A stretch of 64,000 nucleotides of DNA. Origin: DATFXM01 sp035315885. GTDB lineage: Bacteria; Acidobacteriota; Blastocatellia; UBA7656. Below are positions 16,368 through 26,015 of this stretch, in pieces; the first letter of the stretch is position 1, and each line of letters opens with the position of its first letter. The notes beneath the pieces are model-generated. The model was not told where the DNA came from. It was given only the letters and a program-made list of their open reading frames with translations, and did not search any database. The position numbers and the translations under genes are program-made. The DNA lies in the NCBI GenBank assembly GCA_035315885.1, contig DATFXM010000058.1:62001-126000 (forward strand), in the 5' to 3' direction.

Positions 16368-18530
16368 TCAGTTCTGCAACACAATAGGCAGTTCTGTTGC
16401 AGGACCCTCGGCCTTGTTGCCCGCATAATCAAAGGCTAAAACCCTGATCGTGTAGTCCCCAGAGCTCAACAGCGAGGTTCTAAGCACGCCTCGCTCGGCG
16501 CGACCGCCCCGAACTAGATTCGTAACTATGTAAGTAAACCTGGTAGGCGTTCCGTAAGCCATCACGCCGCTTCCAGGCGCATATACGATCGCAGAACTCG
16601 CATCATCCGGAGGTAACCGATCAAACTCCAGATTCATCAACGGCTCTTCAAAACCCGGAGCCGGGGAGCCATCGGTCTTAAGAATCTGATAACCGACGCG
16701 GTAAAGACCCAGTTTGCGCGACGCGAGGTTTCCATCCACCTTGTCGTAAGCGGTCACAAGCAGCGACACGTCCCCAGACACCCACAGCCTTCCTCGCTGT
16801 TTGGTGACCAACTGCTTCCCATCCGCACCGATGACTGATATCCCGTTGGGCTCGATCACCGGCGGTACAGTGTCCTTGAACTCAATCGGGCCAAGCGCGA
16901 TCGCATTGGCCTGGGCGCTCCACGGACCAAGATTCAAATGCACGTGATTCAGGCGGTTCACGCTTCCGACAAAATCTCCTAACGTGAACCTCGTACCCCG
17001 CCTGACTCGAACACCTGTCAGCCTCCCAGATGGATCTCGTTCGGGTTTGAATTTCGAAGGATCTTCAACTACGTCTTTGTCGTCTCGACCCACGCGAATA
17101 TGGATATAAGTGAACAAGCCCACCGCCAGACCTTCTCCGTCTCCACCAAACCCCCACGTCGAACGAGGCGAGCTCACTTTTTCGTTTAGAACGGAGAACG
17201 CACGCTCCCCCTTAGCGCCTCGGATATCCAGACCGCTGTGGAGGTGATCAAGCGCTATGCCGCCGGGTGCGCCTCTAGCCTCCCCCACCACCCCGGCAAT
17301 CTCATGCCACTTGTTCTGCGGAGCGAGAGGCCACGGAAATCTGCCGGCACCGTCGATTTCAGAGGGGTGTATCGCAGGTATCAAATCGTTCGGTTCAGGA
17401 GCGGCCCCACGTCGAGGCTGAACAAACAGATCATCGTGCTCAGACGCCTGTGCGTTTCCGTTGTTGGGAACCGCCAGAATCATCCGTATCAAATGATTCT
17501 GAGTATCGGCAACAAAGAGGGTTCCTTCCCGATCTACTGCGATCCCGGAAGGTCCATTGAAGCGCGCCTCCGAACCAGTACCTTCTGCGAAACCAGTCCT
17601 GGCTCCGGCGTACGACAGCAGGTTGCCCAGCGGATCGATCCTGAAGATCCCGTCCTCGCAGGAAACAAACACAAAATCATCCGCGGTAACGCAGATTCCC
17701 TCAGGATGGGTGAGAACACGACCACGGCCGTTCTGAGCTGAGTCTGATCTCGAGGCGATCGTGGTGACGATGCCGTCACGCGTGACCTTGCGGATGGCGG
17801 AGTTTCCCGTATCGGCTACGAGCAAATCCCCGGTCGAGTCTATCGCGATAGCCACCGGAGTATTGAACTGCGCAGATAATGCATCCCCATCCACAAGTCC
17901 TTGAGTGCCGGAGCCGGCTATAGTCAGGACTTCGCCTTGCGCAGTGATTTTTCTTATGCGGTCGTTGTAGGTGTCAGCAACAAAAATGTTCCCCTGCTGA
18001 TCCGCGGCGACACCGATTGGCGCATCGAATTGAGCTTCGGAAGACTTGCCGTCACGATAGCCCGTTTCGCCGCTGCCAGCCAGCGTCACAACCTGTCCCT
18101 TCGGAGTCAACTTCCGAATCCGGTTGTTCGAAGTGTCGGCGATTACCAGGTCGCCGTCTCCAGTCAGCGAGAGATGCGACGGGGTGTTGAACTGGGCGGC
18201 GGCTGCTGCACCGTCTGCGAATCCTTCGTCGGAACCCGCGATGGTCTCGACGTGACCGCGAGTATCGATGCGGCGAATGCGATTGGCCGAACCCCCGTCG
18301 GCAACTAATACGTTCCCCTTTTTGTCTATCGCTATGCCGAAGGGATCGGCAAACCCGGCGTCGTGCGGCTTGTCGTCTTTGAAGAATGGCGAGCCACTTC
18401 CCGCAAGCGTTTCGACTTTGCCAATCGCATTCGGATTCGTGGGTATTATCCTGGTTGAGAAGTAGTAAACGGTGAGAGCGACAGCGGTGGGCAGAACGAG
18501 AATAAAAACAGCAATCAGAACCCGGCGCAT
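16368..18530 (-). CDS. NHL beta-propeller protein fused to an M23-like domain
   Basis: A 720-residue exported or membrane-anchored protein. Residues 5-25 form one hydrophobic helix. Residues 35-352 carry NHL repeats (patterns such as PFGIAIDKKGNVLVADGG, NIFVADTYNDRIRKI, LFVADTQNHLIRMI), forming a propeller. From about 400 it resembles an M23/LytM peptidase: HSGLD (431-435) matches the HxxxD metal site, YIHI (475-478) the central His strand and HVH (529-531) the catalytic HxH. A beta-rich C-terminal domain follows. Whether it cleaves peptidoglycan is untested; the metal ligands look intact. No operon partner is certain; an M20 gene lies 43 bp upstream on the same strand. Confidence 0.72.
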   Translation of the reverse strand: MRRVLIAVFILVLPTAVALTVYYFSTRIIPTNPNAIGKVETLAGSGSPFFKDDKPHDAGFADPFGIAIDKKGNVLVADGGSANRIRRIDTRGHVETIAGSDEGFADGAAAAAQFNTPSHLSLTGDGDLVIADTSNNRIRKLTPKGQVVTLAGSGETGYRDGKSSEAQFDAPIGVAADQQGNIFVADTYNDRIRKITAQGEVLTIAGSGTQGLVDGDALSAQFNTPVAIAIDSTGDLLVADTGNSAIRKVTRDGIVTTIASRSDSAQNGRGRVLTHPEGICVTADDFVFVSCEDGIFRIDPLGNLLSYAGARTGFAEGTGSEARFNGPSGIAVDREGTLFVADTQNHLIRMILAVPNNGNAQASEHDDLFVQPRRGAAPEPNDLIPAIHPSEIDGAGRFPWPLAPQNKWHEIAGVVGEARGAPGGIALDHLHSGLDIRGAKGERAFSVLNEKVSSPRSTWGFGGDGEGLAVGLFTYIHIRVGRDDKDVVEDPSKFKPERDPSGRLTGVRVRRGTRFTLGDFVGSVNRLNHVHLNLGPWSAQANAIALGPIEFKDTVPPVIEPNGISVIGADGKQLVTKQRGRLWVSGDVSLLVTAYDKVDGNLASRKLGLYRVGYQILKTDGSPAPGFEEPLMNLEFDRLPPDDASSAIVYAPGSGVMAYGTPTRFTYIVTNLVRGGRAERGVLRTSLLSSGDYTIRVLAFDYAGNKAEGPATELPIVLQN

Positions 18531-18573
18531 TCTCTTAGACAGGAACTCTCAAACAAGAAGTAATCGCGCACCT

Positions 18574-19953
18574 TTACCGGCGCGGAATCCTACTGACCTC
18601 GTCCAGGTACCGGACAAACATTTTTATGCCTCCCGACGCCATGGCCCAATCGAAGTTTTCGTTTATCGCGTGGTAACCGTGCTCAGGAAGGGACAGTCCA
18701 AGGAAGGCAATGGGTGCATCAAGATGTTGCTTCATAGTGACGACGGCACCTATAGAACCTCCTTCTCGTGTGAAGGCCGGGTCTTTACCGAATGCAAAAC
18801 GCATCGCTTCGGCGGCGGCTTTCGTGTAAGGCCCCGAGAAATCGCCGATGTACGGATCAAGTTTGGACTTGAACGTGACTTTTACATCCGGGTTGTGCCG
18901 CTTCACGAAGTCGCGGATCAATTTGAAGACACGCTTCGCGTTTTGATCGGGCACCAAACGGCAACTGATCTTCGCTTCGGCCTGATGAGGGACAATGGTC
19001 TTCACCCCGGGACCCTGGTAGCCGCCAGTGATCCCGTGCAACTCGAAGGTCGGCATCGCCATTATTGCGGTCAAGACATCGCTCTCCTGGTCGAAGCGCA
19101 ACGACTTGAGCTCGTGGGCCCGCATAAAATTCTTGGTAGTAAATCCGGAGTCGAGAAAGCTCTTGAGCTCTTTGCGCTTGGCCGGTCTAACGTCGTCGTA
19201 GAATCCTTTGATTCTGACTCGCCCGGTGTCCGCGTCATAACATTGTGAGATCACCTTGCACAACTCGCCGATGGGGTTTCGCGCCGGTCCTCCGGTGAGG
19301 CCCGAGTGTACGTCCTTAGCGCCGGTCTCGAGCTTCATGGTGAGCATCATCGCTCCGCGCAACCCGTAAGGGATTGCGGGTATCTTCCGCGAGATCCAGA
19401 TCGTGTCGCTGACAACTACCGAATCCGTCTTGAGGCGATCAACGTTGTTCGCGACGAAGTGCTCGAAGTTGGGGCTGCCGATTTCTTCTTCAAGCTCCCA
19501 GATGAAGTTGATGTTGAGTGGAAGCCCGTTTTGCCGGGCATACGCCGCAGCGAACATCGCGGTGATGGCCGGCCCTTTGTCGTCGGTGGTGCCTCGACCT
19601 TCGTACCTCCCATCCTCTTTGTAGAAGCTGAAGGGAGCGCGATGCCACTCGGAAGCGTCGGCCGGCTGCACGTCCAGGTGGTTGTAGATGGTGATTGTGG
19701 GATCGTTTGGATCGGCTTCGAGTCTGCCGAACACCACCGGGTTACCAGGCGTCTCCACGAGCTCCGCACTCGCACCGACGGATTGCAGATACTGGGCGGC
19801 CAGTTCCGCGCCGCGGTTGATGTCGGGTTTGCGATCGGGATCCATGCTTACGGTAGGAACCTCTACAAGATCTCCGAGGTGTGATTCAAACTGCGCTTTC
19901 GAATCGCGGACATAGTTGTCCAGATTTGAATAGAGTCTCGAGTCTCGGTTCAT
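18574..19953 (-). CDS. M20 family dipeptidase
   Basis: A 459-residue cytoplasmic metallopeptidase of the M20/CNDP-like group, which hydrolyses dipeptides or short peptides. Visible dizinc site: YNHLDVQP (His plus catalytic Asp), EGRGTTDDKGP (bridging Asp), WELEEEIGSPN (catalytic Glu and ligand), VVSDT (Asp) and, near the end, LPEHGYHAINE (His). The dimerisation or lid domain occupies about residues 200-350. No signal peptide. The start codon lacks a clear ribosome site. It may be co-transcribed with the NHL-M23 gene 43 bp downstream. Confidence 0.9.
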   Translation of the reverse strand: MNRDSRLYSNLDNYVRDSKAQFESHLGDLVEVPTVSMDPDRKPDINRGAELAAQYLQSVGASAELVETPGNPVVFGRLEADPNDPTITIYNHLDVQPADASEWHRAPFSFYKEDGRYEGRGTTDDKGPAITAMFAAAYARQNGLPLNINFIWELEEEIGSPNFEHFVANNVDRLKTDSVVVSDTIWISRKIPAIPYGLRGAMMLTMKLETGAKDVHSGLTGGPARNPIGELCKVISQCYDADTGRVRIKGFYDDVRPAKRKELKSFLDSGFTTKNFMRAHELKSLRFDQESDVLTAIMAMPTFELHGITGGYQGPGVKTIVPHQAEAKISCRLVPDQNAKRVFKLIRDFVKRHNPDVKVTFKSKLDPYIGDFSGPYTKAAAEAMRFAFGKDPAFTREGGSIGAVVTMKQHLDAPIAFLGLSLPEHGYHAINENFDWAMASGGIKMFVRYLDEVSRIPRR

Positions 19954-20064
19954 TTTGTTAGAGTGAACTCCCGTAGCGACTTATCGACAAGCGGCATTAC
20001 ACCCTTCAAGGCGGCGTCATTATGATGAGCACGCGCAAAGAGTGTCAAGTAGGAGGGGATTACG

Positions 20065-20240
20065 AGATGAGGGGACGCGGGGAGGAGAGAAGGGCGAAGG
20101 GGCTACGCGGAGACGCGGGACCCGGGGAGGAGAGATGGCGCCAAAAGACACCAGCCTCACGGCACTCCACGTCGCGCCCTCGCCCATTCGCCCCTTCTCC
20201 CCTCCCCGCGTCTCCGCGTCGCCCCTTCACGTCATCTCGA
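20065..20240. repeat. Inverted GA-rich element (GGGGCGAA / GACGCGGGG words)
   Basis: Left arm about 20065-20137 and right arm about 20172-20240 share, in inverted order, the words GACGCGGGGAGG, GAGAAGGG and GCGAAGGGGC. The central 35 bp is unique. It belongs to the same purine-rich type as the elements at 50.7 and 61.8 kb. Confidence 0.8.
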
Positions 20241-20245
20241 GACAG

Positions 20246-20274
20246 TTTACGCACAAGTCTATTTTGTGTAGAAT
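20246..20274 (+). promoter_or_regulatory. Candidate sigma70 promoter of korAB
   Basis: TTTACG (20246-20251) and TAGAAT (20269-20274) with a 17-bp spacer. The predicted start near 20281 gives a leader of about 100 nt before korA. Confidence 0.5.
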
Positions 20275-20383
20275 TTTCTGTCGCGATTAGATCACGTTAC
20301 TTCCCACTCATCCTCCGACGCGATCTGCGCGTGTTTGGTCAACTAAAGAACGTTTTGTTTCTAAAAAAGAGAATAGGATAACT

Positions 20384-22252
20384 ATGGAATCACTCACGAT
20401 TCTGAATAACGTCGAAGACAAACACATTGAGGAGCTCGAAACCGTCACCATCAGGTTCGCTGGAGACTCCGGCGATGGAATGCAGCTTACCGGCACGCAG
20501 TTCACCAAAACTACAGCCATCATGGGTAACGACATATCCACGCTGCCGGACTTTCCTGCCGAAATCCGCGCACCTGCGGGTTCCCTTCCGGGAGTCTCAG
20601 GATTTCAGCTGAACTTTTCCAGTCACGATATCCGCACACCCGGCGACGCACCGGACGTGCTTGTAGCCATGAACCCTGCAGCCCTTAAGGTGAACCTGTC
20701 CGATCTGGAGCCGGGCGGAATCCTGATCGTAAACGAGGACGCCTTCAACGAAAACAACCTGAAGAAGGCCGCTTACGCGAGGAATCCACTCGAGGATGAC
20801 AGTCTGTCGGGCTACCGCGTCTTCAAATTGCCTATTACTACCTTGAACCGTGCGGCTCTTCGAGATCAGGTCAAGCTTCCTCCAAAGGAGATCGACCGCT
20901 GCAAGAATTTCTGGGCCCTCGGTCTGATGTACTGGTTGTACGATCGGCCGCTCGAGCCGACTCAAAAGTGGATCGAGGCCCGGTTCGGCAAGGGAACTCC
21001 AGAAGTAATGAAGGCGAACCAGACCGCGTTGAAGGCCGGATTCGCCTACGCCGAAGCGGCCGAGATCTTTACCACGCACTATAGGGTGCGACGAGCCGCT
21101 ATTGCTCCAGGCAAATACCGAAACATCACCGGAAATGAAGCTACAGCGCTAGGCTGCGTTGCGGCATCAGTACTCGCAAAGCGTCCGCTGTACTACGCGA
21201 GCTATCCGATCACTCCGGCGTCGGACATCCTGCACGAGCTTTCGACCCGAAAGAACTTTGAGGTAAAGACCTTTCAAGCCGAAGATGAAATTGCTGCGGT
21301 GTGTGCCGCGATAGGCGCGTCTTTTGCCGGACATCTCGGACTCACGGGTACAAGCGGCCCAGGCCTGGCGTTGAAGAGCGAAGCCATCGGCCTTGCGGTA
21401 ATGACCGAACTGCCGGTGGTGATAATCGACGTTCAACGTGGTGGACCGTCAACAGGACTTCCTACGAAGACTGAGCAGGCAGATCTACTGCAGGCGATGT
21501 ACGGGCGCAACGGCGAATGTCCGGTTGCGATCGTTGCCGCGGCAACTCCCGCCGATTGTTTCACGATGGCGGTGGAGGCTTTTAGAATCGCAACCGCACA
21601 TATGCTGCCGGTCATCTTCCTTACCGACGGCTACCTGGCAAACGGCGCCGAACCCTGGAAGCTTCCAAAGATGGAAGATCTGCCAAAGCTCGACGTCAGA
21701 TTTGAAACAGATCCCGACGGATTCGCCCCTTATAAACGAGATCCGGAAACTCTGGCGCGCGCCTGGGCGATTCCCGGCACTCCGGGTCTTGAACACAGAA
21801 TCGGTGGCATCGAAAAACAGGACTTCACCGGCAACGTCTCCTACGAACCCGAAAACCATATGCACATGGTTTTGACGCGCCAGGAAAAGGTGAATCGAAT
21901 AGCCGACGACATCCCGGAGCTGGAGGTCTTTGGTGAACCCGAAGGTCGACTGCTGGTGATCGGGTGGGGCTCGACTTATGGCGCAATCACTTCGGCTGTC
22001 GAAACAGCGCAGAGCAAGGGAATGTCAGTCTCGAGCGCTCACCTCCGATACTTGAATCCATTTCCAAAGAACCTCGGCCAGGTGCTCGGCAGGTTCGATC
22101 GGATCCTGGTTCCTGAACTCAACCTCGGACAACTTGCGATGCTCCTGAGAGCCCGGTATCTAGTTCCGGCAATTTCGTATCCGAAGGTCAAGGGACAGCC
22201 GTTCAAGATAAGCGAGCTCACCGCCAAGATCAACGAAGTCTACGAAGATTGA
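20384..22252 (+). CDS. korA: 2-oxoacid:ferredoxin oxidoreductase, fused gamma-alpha subunit
   Basis: A 622-residue subunit of a 2-oxoglutarate (or related 2-oxoacid) ferredoxin oxidoreductase, which oxidatively decarboxylates the oxoacid to acyl-CoA with ferredoxin as acceptor. Residues 18-200 form the gamma domain (IRFAGDSGDGMQLTGTQF), and residues 215-600 the alpha domain with ALGCVAASVLAKRPLYYASYPITPASDI and GTSGPGLALKSEAIGLAV. It pairs with the beta subunit 70 bp downstream. There is no delta ferredoxin subunit, as in the two-subunit Kor type. Whether it serves the reductive or oxidative TCA cycle cannot be decided here; sucC, which handles the succinyl-CoA product, lies about 3 kb away. 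Confidence 0.92.
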   Translation: MESLTILNNVEDKHIEELETVTIRFAGDSGDGMQLTGTQFTKTTAIMGNDISTLPDFPAEIRAPAGSLPGVSGFQLNFSSHDIRTPGDAPDVLVAMNPAALKVNLSDLEPGGILIVNEDAFNENNLKKAAYARNPLEDDSLSGYRVFKLPITTLNRAALRDQVKLPPKEIDRCKNFWALGLMYWLYDRPLEPTQKWIEARFGKGTPEVMKANQTALKAGFAYAEAAEIFTTHYRVRRAAIAPGKYRNITGNEATALGCVAASVLAKRPLYYASYPITPASDILHELSTRKNFEVKTFQAEDEIAAVCAAIGASFAGHLGLTGTSGPGLALKSEAIGLAVMTELPVVIIDVQRGGPSTGLPTKTEQADLLQAMYGRNGECPVAIVAAATPADCFTMAVEAFRIATAHMLPVIFLTDGYLANGAEPWKLPKMEDLPKLDVRFETDPDGFAPYKRDPETLARAWAIPGTPGLEHRIGGIEKQDFTGNVSYEPENHMHMVLTRQEKVNRIADDIPELEVFGEPEGRLLVIGWGSTYGAITSAVETAQSKGMSVSSAHLRYLNPFPKNLGQVLGRFDRILVPELNLGQLAMLLRARYLVPAISYPKVKGQPFKISELTAKINEVYED

Positions 22253-22321
22253 GCGTCGATTGTACCGCCGCCTGAATCAAGATCGCTGGCGGCTGAAGAG
22301 GAAGAAAAGGACAAAGAGAAG

Positions 22322-23374
22322 ATGAGCGCAAACATTGAAACAGGCGGAGGGAATGGACAGACTCCTCCGGCGAAACTTACGCGTAAGGACTTTGTGTCGG
22401 ACCAGGAAGTGCGATGGTGTCCCGGCTGCGGCGACTACGCAATCCTCGCGCAGATTCAGAAGGTCATGCCTGAGCTCGGCGTAAGACGCGAGAACATGGT
22501 TTTCGTGTCGGGTATCGGCTGTTCCAGCAGGTTCCCTTATTACATGAACACCTACGGATTCCACGGGATTCACGGGCGCGCGCCGGCGATTGCTACGGGC
22601 ATCAAGACCGCCAACCCCGAGCTCACGGTCTGGGTGATTACCGGAGACGGCGATGCGCTTTCAATCGGTGGCAATCATCTGATCCACGCAATGCGCCGGA
22701 ACCTTGACCTGAAAATCATCCTGTTCAACAACAGGATCTACGGGCTCACCAAAGGTCAGTATTCGCCAACCTCAGAGTTCGGCAAGAAAACCAAATCGAC
22801 GCCTTTTGGCGTGATCGACTACCCGCTGAATCCGCTTTCGGTTGCGCTTGCGGCTGAAGCGACATTCGTGGCCAGATCGGTCGACAGGCACACGCAACAC
22901 CTGCAGATGATGGTCGAGCGTGCGGCTCGTCATCGGGGAGTGTCGTTCATCGAGGTGTTCCAGAACTGCAATATCTTCAACGACGCCGCTTTCGATATGT
23001 TCGTCGAGAGAGATGTCAAAGACGACAGAATGATCGACCTCGAGCACGGTAAGCCGCTGATCTTCGGCAAGGAAAAGAACCGCGGGATCAGAATGCGGCC
23101 GGATATGCACCTTGAAGTGGTGGAGCTTGGCGGGGCAATCAGCGAGTCGGAGCTGATTGTTCACAACGAGAAGGCTCCGGACTCGTATCTCGCTTACATG
23201 CTCGCGCGGATGGAGTACCCCGACTACCCCGTGCCAATCGGGGTGTTCAGGGATGTCGAGAGGGCAACTTACGAGGCACTTCTCGACAATCAGATCAATG
23301 CCGCAATCGAAAAGAGTGGACCGGGCGACCTCGAGAAACTCATCAACAGCGGCGACACCTGGGTCATCGACTGA
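22322..23374 (+). CDS. korB: 2-oxoacid:ferredoxin oxidoreductase, beta subunit
   Basis: The 350-residue thiamine-diphosphate-binding partner of KorA. CPGCGDYAILAQIQKVMPELG (first Cys near 38) supplies two iron-sulfur cluster Cys residues, GIGCSSRFPYYM another, and VWVITGDGDALSIGGNHLIHA is the TPP/Mg motif (GDGD). NNRIYGLTKGQYSPTSEFG is characteristic of the family. It starts 70 bp after korA with a purine-rich AAAGGA before the ATG, and is co-transcribed with it. Together they form the usual heterotetramer in the cytoplasm. Confidence 0.94.
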   Translation: MSANIETGGGNGQTPPAKLTRKDFVSDQEVRWCPGCGDYAILAQIQKVMPELGVRRENMVFVSGIGCSSRFPYYMNTYGFHGIHGRAPAIATGIKTANPELTVWVITGDGDALSIGGNHLIHAMRRNLDLKIILFNNRIYGLTKGQYSPTSEFGKKTKSTPFGVIDYPLNPLSVALAAEATFVARSVDRHTQHLQMMVERAARHRGVSFIEVFQNCNIFNDAAFDMFVERDVKDDRMIDLEHGKPLIFGKEKNRGIRMRPDMHLEVVELGGAISESELIVHNEKAPDSYLAYMLARMEYPDYPVPIGVFRDVERATYEALLDNQINAAIEKSGPGDLEKLINSGDTWVID

Positions 23375-23422
23375 CGATCATTGAACGTCGAGTTTGAAAG
23401 CAATTCCGCTCATTAGACGTGA

Positions 23423-23455
23423 GCCCGCACAGCGTACGACAGAATGCGGACTGCT
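23423..23455. repeat. Degenerate single copy of the REP-like unit
   Basis: GAGCCCGCACAGCGTACGACAGAATG resembles the first hairpin and linker of the four-copy array at 33.9-34.2 kb, with decay in the stem. It suggests that the REP-like family is dispersed and not confined to one array. Confidence 0.45.
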
Positions 23456-23525
23456 GCGCGCGCTCGCGTCTACCGAGGGACCGTCCCGGAGAAACTCGCA
23501 CGCGCGAGCTTCGAACTTCCTTAGC

Positions 23526-23546
23526 TTTCTTTTTTAATTAAAGAAA
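23526..23546. other. AT-rich inverted repeat upstream of the BNR gene
   Basis: TTTCTTT-TTTAATT-AAAGAAA, a 7-bp perfect inverted repeat with a 7-bp loop, between korB and the BNR gene. It may be a terminator for korAB or an AT-rich promoter element; the sequence does not decide. Confidence 0.4.
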
Positions 23547-23663
23547 CAGGCTGTAAACCTGGAAGATCGCTTGCCAGCTATTGTATAGTTGGGGTGCTCC
23601 CAGCACGGATTGGCACCAAGCAGTCCCACGAAAAATTCATAATGTAGGAGTACCGGCAGCACA

Positions 23664-25910
23664 ATGAAATTGCGCAGAATTCTGATCGTCCTCACGCTTC
23701 CATTCATTGCCAGCTCAGCGGGAATAGTCAGAGCCTACGACGACAACGCGCGGGCCAGCGACAAGGCACCAAGAGAGGTTCGCCAATGGGAGGTCACCGG
23801 CCCGTGGGGAGGTGACGTACGCGCCCTCGTAGCGTCGCCTGACGATTCAAACCTGCTTTTCCTTGGTACGAGCGACGGGCAGATCTTCCGTTCAATGGAC
23901 GGAGCGCGAACCTGGAAGCGTCTCAATCCTGGTCTCAATCGGCGTGGCGTCTCCGTGGACAGCATCGAGATCGACCCGCGCAATGCCCGCATCATCTACG
24001 TGGGCGTATGGGCGGTCGCGCGGGATCAGGAAGGCGGCGTCTTCAAGACTGAAGATGGAGGCGAGCACTGGAAGCTGCTCGAAGGCACCAAGCGTTTTTC
24101 GGTTCGGTCGCTCGCGCTTGCGCGTTCAGATTCCAATCTTCTTGTCGTAGGTACCGCTAGCGATGATCCGCAACTGAACGGCGCGTTCCGCTCGACTGAC
24201 GCCGGCGCATCCTGGACTCGGATAACTCCGGCGGGCGATCACGAAATAAAGAACGTCGAATCTTGCGCGATTGATCCTCGCGATGCAAACGTGATCTACC
24301 TGGGCACGTGGCACCTTGCGTGGAAATCCGTCGACGGCGGCGCCCACTGGAAACAGAGCGGCGACCCGGTAACCGGAGTGATCGACGATTCGGATATCTT
24401 CGGCATAACTATCGACGAGCGGCATCCCGACATCCTATACATGAACGCCTGCAGCGGCATCTATCGCTCGGTGAACGCGGGCGCAAAGTGGGCAAAAATA
24501 CCTGGAATTCCATTCAGCGCGCGCCGCACCTACGCGCTGCTGGCACACCCGGTCCATCCTGAGATTCTCTTTGCCGGAACAAGTGAAGGCCTATGGCGGT
24601 CCAAGGACGGGGGCCGGCGCTGGAGCCTGCTTACCTCCAAGAGTCTGGTGATCAGGTCGGTCGTCGTGACGCCGGACAAGCCCGAACGGGTGGTTATAGC
24701 TACTGACGATTTCGGCGTACGAGTGTCGGAGAACCTCGGCGATCTGTTCAAAGACTCTAACGACGGGTTCATTCATCGACATATTCTGGCGATCCTGCCC
24801 GACGCTTCGGAGCGCGGCCGAATTCTGGCCAGCGTTTATCACGACGGAAGCGGCGGCTCCGTGTTCCTTTCAAAGGATGGCGGAACGTCGTGGGATCCGT
24901 CTTCTCAAGGTCTCGGCGCCCGGGATGTGTTCGCTTTCTATCAACCCCCTGGACAGCCCAACCTGATCTATGCCGGCACCAACACCGGCGTTTACAAGTC
25001 AACCGATCAAGGCACGAACTGGTCTTTTGTCGGAACTCTTCCAGAGCAGAAGCCTGTCACTCCGAAGAAACCCACTGTGCGCCGGGGAGCCCAAGCAGGC
25101 ACCGCCAGTGCCTCTGGCCGATTCCAGATCGTTGCGGCAACCACACACGCAAGTCAAAAGGGTGGTCGCAAAAAGACTGCTCCCAAGAGCACCGTGAAGA
25201 GACCCGAACCTCCCAAGTCCACGCTGGCAGCCGGGAACGTCGAGCTCCTGAGCCAGGTTGATGACCTCGCCGGTTTTCAGGACCTCGAAGGACGACACGG
25301 GTTGCTCGCCGCAACTCAAAATGGGCTTTACCGCACGATTGACGAAACCAAGGGGTGGGAGAAAGTCGCGATAACCGGTTTTGAACCCGACGGGCGCGTG
25401 TTTGCGGTCTCAGCGCATAAGGACACGCCGATGCGCATACTCGCCGGGACGCGCCGCGGGCTGTTTGTTTCCAACGACGGCGGAGCCACGTGGGACTTCA
25501 ATGATCGCGGACCGACAGACGCAGCGGTGAAGTCGATCGCTCAGGACCCACGGGACGCGCAGGTAATCATCATCGGAACGAACCAGTTTGTGTTTCGGTC
25601 GACGAACGGCGGGAGGACCTGGGTTCGTCGAGGAGGCGGTTTGCCTGGAGGAGATTTCACTTCGATTGTCATCAATCCGACAAACCCTGACGAAGTGATT
25701 GCCGCGGACTATTCGCGCGGCGGAGTGTACAGGTCGACTGATAAAGGCTACACCTGGGATCGAATCGACAACGAGCTTCCGACAAATCGCGTTTGGACTC
25801 TGTGCTTTGATCCTTTCGAGCACGACCGGATCTACGCCGGGAGTTTTTCAAGCGGTGTCTACGTCCTGACAATCCAGAAAGTCTCGTCAGGCGGTGCCAG
25901 TAAGCAGTAG
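23664..25910 (+). CDS. Secreted BNR/VPS10-like beta-propeller protein
   Basis: 748 residues with signal peptide (RRILIVLTLPFIASSAGIV). Many blades with Asp-box type motifs are present: SMDGARTWKRL, KTEDGGEHWKLL, STDAGASWTRI, SKDGGRRWSLL, SKDGGTSWDPS, STDQGTNWSFV, SNDGGATWDF, STNGGRTWVRR and STDKGYTWDRI, giving probably two propellers separated by a basic, Thr/Lys-rich linker (about 455-520) that looks unstructured. The fold is seen in sialidases and sortilin-like proteins, but no sialidase catalytic residues can be claimed. GGAG lies well upstream of the ATG. The C-terminal ...SKQ and TAG stop come from a short AGGCAGT-type repeat. Confidence 0.82.
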   Translation: MKLRRILIVLTLPFIASSAGIVRAYDDNARASDKAPREVRQWEVTGPWGGDVRALVASPDDSNLLFLGTSDGQIFRSMDGARTWKRLNPGLNRRGVSVDSIEIDPRNARIIYVGVWAVARDQEGGVFKTEDGGEHWKLLEGTKRFSVRSLALARSDSNLLVVGTASDDPQLNGAFRSTDAGASWTRITPAGDHEIKNVESCAIDPRDANVIYLGTWHLAWKSVDGGAHWKQSGDPVTGVIDDSDIFGITIDERHPDILYMNACSGIYRSVNAGAKWAKIPGIPFSARRTYALLAHPVHPEILFAGTSEGLWRSKDGGRRWSLLTSKSLVIRSVVVTPDKPERVVIATDDFGVRVSENLGDLFKDSNDGFIHRHILAILPDASERGRILASVYHDGSGGSVFLSKDGGTSWDPSSQGLGARDVFAFYQPPGQPNLIYAGTNTGVYKSTDQGTNWSFVGTLPEQKPVTPKKPTVRRGAQAGTASASGRFQIVAATTHASQKGGRKKTAPKSTVKRPEPPKSTLAAGNVELLSQVDDLAGFQDLEGRHGLLAATQNGLYRTIDETKGWEKVAITGFEPDGRVFAVSAHKDTPMRILAGTRRGLFVSNDGGATWDFNDRGPTDAAVKSIAQDPRDAQVIIIGTNQFVFRSTNGGRTWVRRGGGLPGGDFTSIVINPTNPDEVIAADYSRGGVYRSTDKGYTWDRIDNELPTNRVWTLCFDPFEHDRIYAGSFSSGVYVLTIQKVSSGGASKQ

Positions 25911-25936
25911 GCGGCTAACCAACTTCAACGCAGAGT

Positions 25937-25980
25937 CGCCAAGACGCAAAGCTGCGGCTCCTTGCGTCTTGGCGATTTTT
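25937..25980 (+). terminator. Terminator-like hairpin between the BNR gene and sucC
   Basis: CGCCAAGACGCAA (25937-25949) pairs perfectly over 13 bp with TTGCGTCTTGGCG (25962-25974), with a 12-nt loop, followed by ATTTTTCG. The hairpin and T-run fit intrinsic termination downstream of the propeller gene, 27 bp after its stop. Confidence 0.75.
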
Positions 25981-26015
25981 CGTTTCAATCTTTCGCTCCT
26001 CGTAAGGACTACTAC

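Larger units (their letters stand above)
19954..20383. other. 430-bp divergent intergenic region upstream of korA
   Basis: No gene is supported. It contains a GA-rich inverted element (20065-20240) and the korA promoter (20246-20274). Confidence 0.7.
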
